This document shows, in pieces, positions 1 through 8,085 of a DNA stretch of 60,075 nucleotides (position 1 is its first letter; each line of letters begins with the position of its first letter). Origin of the DNA: Acidobacteriota bacterium (GTDB lineage: Bacteria; Acidobacteriota; Blastocatellia; RBC074); NCBI GenBank assembly GCA_018268995.1, contig JAFDVL010000032.1, positions 1 through 60,075 of the forward strand. Reading direction: 5' to 3'. Made by a program: the position numbers and the translations under genes. The notes under the pieces were generated by a model. The model had not been told where the DNA came from and did not search any database. It saw only the letters and a program-made list of their open reading frames with translations.

Positions 1-56
1 GTGGCTGTTTGCAGGCAACCTGCGTTTTGACTTGAAAGATAACAACCCGTATAACT

Positions 57-171
57 CTAGATCAGTTTTCAGATGCTTGTATGGTTACCCGGTCGCTACC
101 GCTCGCGTTACTGTACCCGGAGCGGTAGCGACGGGGGGCGGCTCCATACACTGAATTGAAAACCGATCTAG
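57..171. repeat. Palindromic MITE-like element, copy 1
   Basis: The element begins and ends with CTAG and has imperfect terminal inverted repeats (CTAGATCAGTTTTCAG at the left, its complement-like CTGAATTGAAAACCGATCTAG at the right end). Inside is a perfect arm pair GTCGCTACCGCT / AGCGGTAGCGAC. A second copy, inverted and more than 90 percent identical by eye, lies at 3913-4028 on the other side of the receptor gene. The last bases supply the stop codon of that gene (168-170). No coding capacity. Non-autonomous mobile element or REP-type repeat is the likely nature; no transposase is nearby. Bases 1-56 hold nothing I recognise. Confidence 0.75.
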
Positions 172-3100
172 AATTCAATGCGTCCCACCAATTGCACGAT
201 GCGGGGCGAGAAGGTGCTGCCCAGTCGCCCAAAGGTAGAGCTGTTGATGTCGAACAAGGCTCCAGCTCCTGATTGTGCAGCTCCGGTTAAGCTGAAGTTC
301 GCACGGTTCAGCACGTTGAATGCTTCGACGCGCATTTGCAGCCGCGTGCCTTCAGTGATCTGGATGTTTTTGATAAAGCCTGCATCCCAGTTCACATACA
401 GCGGGCCATTCACAAAGGCTCTTTCCAACGTACCCGTTTGACCGGGGCCGTTATTAAAGAACACTTGTCCGGTGAATGGCGTAGAGCCTAAGCCTTCTGC
501 CGCGCGGCCCGTGCCGGTGCAGGTTTGCTGGTTCAGGTTAATGACGGAAGGATTGATGTAATACACGCCGCAATTGGTTTTATAGACTCCGATCAAATCT
601 TTGATTTGTGATTTGTTCAGGTTGGTTTGCGGTGTTTGTCGCCCCGAACGCGAAGCCCGATTTAACGTTCCGCGTGCGTCTACAAACGTGACGGGCGCGC
701 CAGTGGCAATGTTCACAATCGAAGTCAGTTGGAAGCCACCGAACACGCGATTGATCCATCCACCCTGATTCAACCATTTCTTGCCATTGCCGAAGGGGAG
801 TTCATAAATCCCGTTGAAGTTGAAGATATGCGTTTGATCGTAATCTGCGCGTGAATATTCCAACTCTGGACGCGCATTATCCAAATTCGTATTGAACTTG
901 AACTGATCCGTTCCTGAGGCATTGGTGAGCGTTTTCTGGAAGGTGTAATTCGCCTGGAACAGCATTCCGTTTGAGAAGCGTTTGCGAATTTCTGCCTGCA
1001 ACGAATTGTAGTTGTACATTCCGCCATTGGTCAGCACCGAAATCACGCCGCCGTTTGGATTCGGACGGAAGGGGAATCCGCCTTCCAGACCAAGACCCAC
1101 ATAGACGCTGCCGATCAGGGCCTGCGGGGTGCCGTCGCGCAGGAAGTTGATCACCGTTGGATTCGTCACGAAGCCGTTGCTGGGCAGCTTTGGAAATACC
1201 GTGAGCGGCTGGCATCCGGTCGTCGTACATGCTGGATTGCCTGTCAGCAAAAGGTTATTGCGGGCGCGGATGAAATCCTCCAAAAAGCCGTTCTTGTACA
1301 TTTCGTATTGGTTCAGGTCTATGCCGCGCGGCAGGTTGTTGCTACGGCCACCGACGTAGCGAATTTCCAATGCCGTGTCCCAACCCAGTTCGCGTTGGAA
1401 GCTCAGGTTGTATTCCTGCGAACGAGCAATTTGGTAGTTCGGATCAATCGCAAAGATCGGCGCAAAGTTGCCGGAAATTGCATTGTTTTCAGCAAAGGTG
1501 CGGGGCATCTTGAAGGTTGGCGTCTGAATTGCCGGAGGCGCATTGATGCGTCCATTCAGCGCGTTGTTCGTGACGGATGTTGCCAGCCCGACGTTGGTTT
1601 GTTGTGAACTGTCCTGCGAACGCAGGATTTCGTCATTCACATAGCTGACGCGATAGCCGCCGCGAATGACCGATCTGCTTTGTCCGAAAACGGACGAGAG
1701 TACTCGGTTGCTGAAGTTTGGCGTCCACGCAAAACTGACGATGGGCGCGAAGTTGTTTTTGTCGGTTTTGTGCAATTTGTTATTGCCAAAGCCATTGATG
1801 AAATTGACTGATCCGTTCGGATCAAGCAAGGCTTCTGTGACCGTCTTGCCTGCCGGAATGACAGGCTCCAGGGCCAATCCCTGCAATTCGCGCAGCGGTG
1901 TGAAGAGTTCGTAGCGTAACCCGTAATTCAATGTGAAATTCGGACGAATACGCCATTGATCGGTGACGTACGATGACCAGACATCGTAGCGATAGTTATA
2001 GGCTGATGGCGCACGCGGCACAAAGCCCGAAGTCCGTGTCGTGACGTTGAAGCTTTGCGTGCTGGCGCTGACGATGCCGCCCAGCAATGCCAGCAGGGAA
2101 TTCGCTGTCGTCAATTGTGCGTTGCTGATGCCGCCTTGAAATTGCGTGGCTGTCAATGTGGGCGTCAATGCGCTGGTTGCGATGGTATAGGTTGGAATGG
2201 TGCTGAATGCCGCAAACGTGAAATCCGTAAAGACCTGCCATTGCCCGCCAAAGCGAATCGCGTGATTGCCTAGTTGCAAATCCGCATTGTCCTGATAACT
2301 GTAATTGCCAGAATCGCGTCCCTGATTTTGGGTGGTGACTTCGGGGCTGTTGATGAGCGGCAATGTCATAAAGAATTCCGGCTCATCAATGCGCCGTCCG
2401 AAAACCGGATCGCTGAGAAAAGCACCCGCGCGAACTTCATTGGTGAAACGTGCCGAAGGCGTCCAGCGATAGGCAAATGCTCCGAACTTGCGGGTTGCCG
2501 GTTGGTTGAAAACCGGAATCATCGCGTAGCCCTGCGGTGAGTCTACGTCAGGCCGATCATTGATGGTTTCGTTGGTGTAGCTGATGACCGCGTTGACGGT
2601 GTGCCGATCATTGATTTGATAATCGAAACGACCGGAATATTTATCCCGATCATTGTTGCTGCGCTGATTGAACCGATAGCCTGTGGTGGTGCGGCCATCG
2701 CCTCGATCTATGGCATTGCCCACCGTGGGGATTTTGTCGAGGATGCGGCTTTGGATCACAGGATTGATGCCTGGCACATTCGCGCTGGTTGTCAGCAACG
2801 AGAACAAGTTGATGGTTCGCGTGACTGGCCCGCCCGATGCAGCAGGCGTGTTGTCGAGGTAGGTAAACAATCCTTGTCGCGCTCCGGGCGTCAGGATCGT
2901 GCGCGTTTGTGTGGATTGGGTGCGCTGGCGTAAGCCTTCAAATGAGCCAAAGAAAAAGAGCTTGTTTCTGAAAATCGGCCCACTGATTTTGCCGCCCAGT
3001 TGATTGCGATTCAAAAATGCTTTGGGCGTTGCACTGGCATTGTTGAAATAGCGATTAGCTGCAAACTCACTGTTGCGATTGTACAGGAAGAGCCCGCCGT

Positions 3101-3818
3101 GAAAGGCGTTTTGTCCGCGCGGCGTAATCATCTGAATCTGCGATGCACCGTAGCCCAGGTCTGCGCCTGCGTTTTGCGTTGTGATTGTGAATTCGCCGAC
3201 GTCATCCACATTCGGACGCTCGACCGAAAAGCTCGAAGCGTTTTGTCGGATGTGATTATCCTGAATGTTGATGCCATCGCGCGTGATGTTCGTAAAGGTC
3301 GAACGCTGGCCATTGATCGAAACGTTTTGCGCGCCATTGCTGGCCACGCCTGCCTGCAACAACAGCAGTGATGTCGGGTCACGACCATTCAACGGCAGAT
3401 CAATAATTTGACGTGGACTGACCGTGTTACTCAATTGAGCATTCGTCGTGTTGAGAAGGTCAGCCCCCACCGTGATCGTGACGCTGTCCTGTGTTTGTCC
3501 GACTTCGAGCGGGATATTCAATGAAAATTCCCGTCCGACATCTATCTTGACATTATTCGCTGTGAAAGATTTGAACCCGCTCGCTGTCACCTTGACGGTG
3601 TAGCTGCCGGGATCAAGCTGGGGCAAAACAAATGCGCCTTCACCATTGGTTGTGATGGTGCGTTCCTTGCCTGTCTGATTATCTGTGATAACAACTGTTG
3701 CCCCTGGCAAAACGCCATCCGGCCCTAAAACTGTGCCAATCAATCGCCCGGTATTTGATTGTGCGAATGAGCCGATGGTCAGGAGCAACAGTGAGGCCAA
3801 CGTGAAAAGTCGTTTCAT
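168..3818 (-). CDS. TonB-dependent receptor, Oar-like
   Basis: Outer-membrane protein of 1216 residues, expected to import large substrates using TonB energy. Start chosen at 3818 because MKRLFTLASLLLLTIGSFAQ is a clean signal peptide and AGAGGAA lies just upstream; an in-frame ATG 14 codons earlier lacks these. After the signal comes a carboxypeptidase-regulatory-like domain (about 22-110), a plug region with the LPLNGRD and GQRSTFTNITRDGINIQDN-type segments (about 140-240), then a long beta-barrel rich in aromatic and polar strands ending in RIEF. This architecture is typical of the expanded Oar-like families of Acidobacteriota. Substrate cannot be told. The gene sits between two inverted repeat copies, and its stop codon lies in the end of one of them. 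Confidence 0.93.
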   Translation of the reverse strand: MKRLFTLASLLLLTIGSFAQSNTGRLIGTVLGPDGVLPGATVVITDNQTGKERTITTNGEGAFVLPQLDPGSYTVKVTASGFKSFTANNVKIDVGREFSLNIPLEVGQTQDSVTITVGADLLNTTNAQLSNTVSPRQIIDLPLNGRDPTSLLLLQAGVASNGAQNVSINGQRSTFTNITRDGINIQDNHIRQNASSFSVERPNVDDVGEFTITTQNAGADLGYGASQIQMITPRGQNAFHGGLFLYNRNSEFAANRYFNNASATPKAFLNRNQLGGKISGPIFRNKLFFFGSFEGLRQRTQSTQTRTILTPGARQGLFTYLDNTPAASGGPVTRTINLFSLLTTSANVPGINPVIQSRILDKIPTVGNAIDRGDGRTTTGYRFNQRSNNDRDKYSGRFDYQINDRHTVNAVISYTNETINDRPDVDSPQGYAMIPVFNQPATRKFGAFAYRWTPSARFTNEVRAGAFLSDPVFGRRIDEPEFFMTLPLINSPEVTTQNQGRDSGNYSYQDNADLQLGNHAIRFGGQWQVFTDFTFAAFSTIPTYTIATSALTPTLTATQFQGGISNAQLTTANSLLALLGGIVSASTQSFNVTTRTSGFVPRAPSAYNYRYDVWSSYVTDQWRIRPNFTLNYGLRYELFTPLRELQGLALEPVIPAGKTVTEALLDPNGSVNFINGFGNNKLHKTDKNNFAPIVSFAWTPNFSNRVLSSVFGQSRSVIRGGYRVSYVNDEILRSQDSSQQTNVGLATSVTNNALNGRINAPPAIQTPTFKMPRTFAENNAISGNFAPIFAIDPNYQIARSQEYNLSFQRELGWDTALEIRYVGGRSNNLPRGIDLNQYEMYKNGFLEDFIRARNNLLLTGNPACTTTGCQPLTVFPKLPSNGFVTNPTVINFLRDGTPQALIGSVYVGLGLEGGFPFRPNPNGGVISVLTNGGMYNYNSLQAEIRKRFSNGMLFQANYTFQKTLTNASGTDQFKFNTNLDNARPELEYSRADYDQTHIFNFNGIYELPFGNGKKWLNQGGWINRVFGGFQLTSIVNIATGAPVTFVDARGTLNRASRSGRQTPQTNLNKSQIKDLIGVYKTNCGVYYINPSVINLNQQTCTGTGRAAEGLGSTPFTGQVFFNNGPGQTGTLERAFVNGPLYVNWDAGFIKNIQITEGTRLQMRVEAFNVLNRANFSLTGAAQSGAGALFDINSSTFGRLGSTFSPRIVQLVGRIEF

Positions 3819-3912
3819 ATATGTTCCTCTGATGGGTGGTGAGCTTGAAAGCAGGAGCAACGGCTGAGAATTCCTTGCTGTCGTTGACTACTGCTTTCTC
3901 CATTTCGTCGTA

Positions 3913-4028
3913 CTAGATCGGTTTTCAATTCAGTGTATGGAGCCGTCACCCACGTCGCTACCGCTCCGGGTACAGTACCGCGAGCGGTAGCGACCGGGTA
4001 ACCATCCACGCAACTGAAAACTGATCTA
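3913..4028. repeat. Palindromic MITE-like element, copy 2 (inverted)
   Basis: Reverse-orientation copy of the element at 57-171, with the same GATCTAG-type ends and the same GTCGCTACCGCT / AGCGGTAGCGAC internal stem. It lies upstream of the receptor start, about 95 bp before the ATG, so it may overlap or displace promoter sequence. The two copies differ at only a handful of positions, mostly in the loop and spacer, which suggests recent movement or ongoing conversion. Confidence 0.75.
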
Positions 4029-4065
4029 AATTCAGAAAACAAAATTTTTATCTGTGCCAATAAAG

Positions 4066-4091
4066 AGAGGTAGCGATAAAACGCTACCTCT
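4066..4091. terminator. Short hairpin after the second receptor gene
   Basis: Perfect 10-bp stem AGAGGTAGCG / CGCTACCTCT with a 6-nt loop ATAAAA. It lies downstream of the gene ending at 4197 (minus strand). No long T-run follows on that strand (complement of 4065 downward reads TTTATTGG), so termination is only possible. Confidence 0.4.
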
Positions 4092-4111
4092 ACGAACACT
4101 GTGGGAGATAC

Positions 4112-4183
4112 GGCGGAAGCCCGACTGTTAAGGAGGGCGTGTTACAGGTTCTCTGCGCCCTTCTTGACAGTCGGGCTTCCGCC
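4112..4183. terminator. Long hairpin directly after the second receptor stop
   Basis: Two 28-nt arms, 4112-4139 and 4156-4183, pair with only two G-U-type differences around a 16-nt loop. The arms carry GGCGGAAGCCCGACTGT. It begins 13 nt after the stop of the minus-strand receptor gene. It could end transcription or protect the mRNA 3' end; the sequence also looks like a dispersed repeat family rather than a one-off terminator. Confidence 0.5.
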
Positions 4184-4196
4184 ATTAATCGTCACT

Positions 4197-7100
4197 CTAA
4201 AACTTCAGTCGCAATGCCAATTGAATGATGCGAGGATTGCTGCTGAAGATCAGATCAGGTCGGTTGAACTGTGCGCTGGACACCGTGTTGAAGTTGCCGA
4301 CTGCGACACTGGCAATCGGTACGACGCTGTTCGGCGTGCCCGCGACATATTGTGGATGATTCAACCCATTGATGAAGTCCGCCCGAAATTGCAGCTTCGT
4401 GCCTTCTGTCAGGGCGAAATCTTTCGAGAGGGAAAAATCAATGTTGTTGATTGCGGGCATCTGCAATGTGTTGCGACCCGCCGTGGCGCGTGCGCCAAGC
4501 CCTGTCTGAATATATTGGGCATTGGGGTTCACGGCTAAATATCCAACCGTCTTGCCTGCTGTGTTGGTCAATGCTGTCACGGTACTGGCTGTGCCACGAA
4601 CGCCGCTGGGATTGATGATGCTTCGATCCCCTGCCGCATCGCCGTTCAGATTGGAATCAATGCCGCTTAACACCGTGGCCTTTTCACCTGCCTCGTAGGT
4701 GTACGTTCCAGCCAGACTAAATCCACCCAGCGCCGACCGCACAAAGCGATGGGAACTTTTCGTGAAGAACGGAATATCGTAGATGCCGGAAATCGCCAAA
4801 CGATGACGGTGATCCAAAATCGAATCCGCTTTTTCAGCACGCATATTCTGGAAGTCCTGCGCACGACGCGGGCTGAGCACGGTACTGAAAACTTCAGCCG
4901 TTGAATCGTCAATCAAATGGCTCCAGGTGTACGCCGCGTTTGCCAAAAAGCCACCCGTGAAGCGCCGCGTCAATTGCGTTGAGAATGCGTGATAGGTCGA
5001 ACTGCCATTCGAGACGAAGCCAACCACATTCGCTCCATTGAAGCCCGCATTGGCATAGGCTGGAACAAAACGCGACTGCGCCTGAACGTTATCCAGCGTG
5101 ACTGTGAGGCGATCTAAATCAGCCTGTGACGGTTTGGTGAAATAGGTTGGCAGAAACAGCGAGTCCGATACTTTTGATCGCACATTCAACCGATTTTGTG
5201 TCGGCAAATGCACACCGCGCGTGCCCAGGTATCGCGTTTCGATTGACCAGTTCGTTAAGAACTGGCGCTGAATGCTCAGGCTGTATGACATGGCATACGG
5301 AACCTTTTGATCTTCTACCCAGGCGCTGGTGGCGGCGCGGGCGGCGGCGGCTGACGTGTTGGTTGCCGGAACGGTATTCGGAATCCCGCCTTTCGCTAAG
5401 AAGTTTGTGATGTCCGGTGTGGCTGCAATGTTGACTGTGACCTGTGCCTGTGGCGGGCTGGACAAGATGTACAGGTTATCCACAATCACGTCATAGGCCA
5501 TTGAGAAGCCTGCACGGATCGAACTCTTGCCGCCGCTGCCAAATAAGAATCCAAGCACACCTGAATCGTAATTCGGCGAATACACCAGGCCGATGCGCGG
5601 GCCGAAGTTTTTGGTTTGTGCTTTCGGTTCACCAAATTCCAGTAAGCCGGGAACCGATGAAATTGCATTCAGCTTTTGCAAACTGGCACCGAAGGGAACC
5701 TGCTGATAGACATAGTTCACGCCTGCATTCAAGGTGAAGTTCGGACGCATCCGCCATTCATCCTGTGCAAAGCCGAAGAACAAAATCTGGTCGCCGTAAT
5801 ACTTCGATGCGCCCACGTTGCGTTCAGCTAAAAAGTCAGGATTCAAATCACGCAGAAAACGATCTGTTGTGACGTATTGATAATCGCCGCGTTCGCGCTG
5901 CACGAACGTTTGCGGCGAAATGCTCTTGCGCACATCTACGCCAAATTTCAGCGAGTGACTGCCTGCTAAGTAAGAAATATTGTTAATGAGTTGATAGTTA
6001 TTTTCAGTGTTGAATTGCGGCCCGTTTGGATTTGGCCCAATGTCAATTCCCAAATCTTTCAAGCCAATGTTGGGGAAGGACGTGAAGCCTGCAATCGGAA
6101 AGGCTAAATCAGGAATAGGCAGGTCATTCACAAAGCGACGATACGAAATGCGCGTCTCATTCGTCAGCTTCGGAGTAAAGGTATGCGTCAGGGTGTAGGA
6201 AAACAGTCGCCCATCGGTCGGAGCCAAAAAGAAGAACACGGGCAAGGTTGCAGTGTTATCAATCGTGCGCAACCGATTATAGGTGAACCGTCCTCGATGT
6301 TGGGTTCGATCACTTTGGTTGTAATCCAGGTTCAGCACAAAGTTGCGCTGATTGGTCCAATTGGGCGCATCGAACGAAATGTTGCCAACGGGAATGTTGA
6401 CACCATTAACTGCAATGGTTCCGGCATCGTTTGTCGGTGCCGTCGGAACATATTGCTTGAAGATTGCCAGATTGGCCGCCGTCAGTCCCGGAACTCGATC
6501 TAGCGCTGCAAATCCCGCAGCCGTGGGAGCCGTCAAGCCTGCCGGAGCCGCAGCATTGCCGATGCCTAAGCCCTCATAGCTGACGAAAAAGAACAAACGA
6601 TCTCTGCCGCTGACAATGGGGCTGCCGCCTGTGCCAAAGCGGGGCAGATGTAATGGGCCGCCCAGATTTCCGCCGTAGCGGGCAAAATCATAGCGCGGCA
6701 TAAACGTTGTTCCGGGAACATTCTTTTCCCGCACGACGCTCGAATTTTTTTGCGCCGTGTCCAGTGCGTTCCAATAGCGATTGCGGAAGAAACTATAGGC
6801 GGTTCCGTGGAATTCATTGCTGCCTGTTTTGGAGGCAAGAATAAATTGACCGCCCGTCGAGCGCGCGAATTCAGCTGAGAACTGATTCGTCAAAACCGAA
6901 AACTCCTGCACGGTTTCGGGAGAAACATAAACCGCCGGGCCGGAAATGTCTTTGCGATTGTTATCAATGCCATCCACGACAAAGTTGTTATTGCGCGGAC
7001 GTTGTCCTCCGACTGAGCCGCCTGTGCCCAGACCGAGGCCGCCGCTACCAGTCACATTCGCTGATAACAGGGCGAGATTATAAATTCCGGAACTTGCGCT

Positions 7101-7577
7101 GTTCGCCGTTGTAATAGAAGTTTGAGGAAGTTCGACGACCTGACGGGAATTGAATCCTTTGGACAAATTGGTGGTCGTCGTCTGAATTAACTCTGCACCT
7201 TCAGCAGAAATCTCAACGACTTCTGTTTGAATGCCCACTTGCAAGGTCACGGGTACATCGGTGGTTTGATTCAATGCCACGCGGACATCGTTTAGCGTTA
7301 ATTTCTTGAAACTCATCGCTTCGACAGTGATTTGGTAATCCCCTGCCAGCAAATTATTGAAGCGAAATTCGCCATCTCCCGATGATTCAGCAGACAGCGT
7401 GTTGCTGGTTTTTTTATCTGTAATTGTGACCCTGGCCCCCGGAATAATCGCTCCGGTTGGGTCTTTTACGATGCCGCGCACATTCCCCGTAGTTTGTTGG
7501 GCAAGGGCGGCACAAAGCAGCAAAGAGAGGAACAAAATTAAGACTGCAAATTGCGTCATTGGTCGAAACTTTTTCAC
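4197..7577 (-). CDS. TonB-dependent receptor, Oar-like (second)
   Basis: Outer-membrane receptor of 1126 residues. The start is GTG at 7575-7577: AAAGGAG stands 7-8 nt upstream and the first residues MKKFRPMTQFAVLILFLSLL form a signal peptide. Then a carboxypeptidase-regulatory-like domain (about 28-115: GNVRGIVKDPTGAIIPGARV), a plug with the ELPQTS and GGQRPRNNNFVVDGIDNN segments (about 150-240) and a beta-barrel to the C-terminus, ending in a typical QLALRLKF strand. It is clearly a distant paralogue of the first receptor, with a different plug. It is divergent from the winged-helix/propeller gene at 8086 across a 508-bp AT-rich spacer, so the regulator may control it (inference). Confidence 0.93.
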   Translation of the reverse strand: MKKFRPMTQFAVLILFLSLLLCAALAQQTTGNVRGIVKDPTGAIIPGARVTITDKKTSNTLSAESSGDGEFRFNNLLAGDYQITVEAMSFKKLTLNDVRVALNQTTDVPVTLQVGIQTEVVEISAEGAELIQTTTTNLSKGFNSRQVVELPQTSITTANSASSGIYNLALLSANVTGSGGLGLGTGGSVGGQRPRNNNFVVDGIDNNRKDISGPAVYVSPETVQEFSVLTNQFSAEFARSTGGQFILASKTGSNEFHGTAYSFFRNRYWNALDTAQKNSSVVREKNVPGTTFMPRYDFARYGGNLGGPLHLPRFGTGGSPIVSGRDRLFFFVSYEGLGIGNAAAPAGLTAPTAAGFAALDRVPGLTAANLAIFKQYVPTAPTNDAGTIAVNGVNIPVGNISFDAPNWTNQRNFVLNLDYNQSDRTQHRGRFTYNRLRTIDNTATLPVFFFLAPTDGRLFSYTLTHTFTPKLTNETRISYRRFVNDLPIPDLAFPIAGFTSFPNIGLKDLGIDIGPNPNGPQFNTENNYQLINNISYLAGSHSLKFGVDVRKSISPQTFVQRERGDYQYVTTDRFLRDLNPDFLAERNVGASKYYGDQILFFGFAQDEWRMRPNFTLNAGVNYVYQQVPFGASLQKLNAISSVPGLLEFGEPKAQTKNFGPRIGLVYSPNYDSGVLGFLFGSGGKSSIRAGFSMAYDVIVDNLYILSSPPQAQVTVNIAATPDITNFLAKGGIPNTVPATNTSAAAARAATSAWVEDQKVPYAMSYSLSIQRQFLTNWSIETRYLGTRGVHLPTQNRLNVRSKVSDSLFLPTYFTKPSQADLDRLTVTLDNVQAQSRFVPAYANAGFNGANVVGFVSNGSSTYHAFSTQLTRRFTGGFLANAAYTWSHLIDDSTAEVFSTVLSPRRAQDFQNMRAEKADSILDHRHRLAISGIYDIPFFTKSSHRFVRSALGGFSLAGTYTYEAGEKATVLSGIDSNLNGDAAGDRSIINPSGVRGTASTVTALTNTAGKTVGYLAVNPNAQYIQTGLGARATAGRNTLQMPAINNIDFSLSKDFALTEGTKLQFRADFINGLNHPQYVAGTPNSVVPIASVAVGNFNTVSSAQFNRPDLIFSSNPRIIQLALRLKF

Positions 7578-7793
7578 GATGACACTCCTTTGGGGTAAAA
7601 GGTTCTTGAGTTAATGATCCAAGTCGCGTTCATACAAGCATCGTGAAATGGCAAGCGATGTGCCCTGAATCCCAACAACACAGGCAAATCGTTGTGAGAG
7701 AAATGGCTTAGCTGAAATTTATAAAATTGGCTGGGGATCAGGAAATGTAGTAAATGAACAGGATTTTATAAAAAATAATTTGTACTCAAGGAG

Positions 7794-7814
7794 AAATCAT
7801 ATTCGATATGATTT
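7794..7814. promoter_or_regulatory. Perfect dyad in the divergent spacer 7578-8085
   Basis: AAATCATAT and ATATGATTT are 9-bp perfect inverted arms separated by TCG. The dyad sits near the middle of the 508-bp spacer between the minus-strand receptor and the plus-strand winged-helix regulator, which otherwise holds no gene. It is a candidate operator for a dimeric regulator. I could not assign clear -35/-10 boxes in the spacer. Confidence 0.4.
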
Positions 7815-8085
7815 TCCGCTTTTTTACTGCAACGTCTGCCCTGTTGATGTCACTCACCTGACAAGGATCAGGGCGATGCAGAAATCCGAAGAAAAACCGA
7901 AGAATTTCTCTTGAACTTTTTTGTTAATAGATACGTTCTGCAAATCGTCCATACAATGAAAAGGCACACCGCCTCGTGTGCAGAGAAAAGTAAAATTTAT
8001 ATTCGTTGTTTTTGTTGTCCCTAATCATTAACGATCCCGCGCGAGGCTGTTGCACTTTGCGCCTTAGTTCCTGGATTCATAAGAC

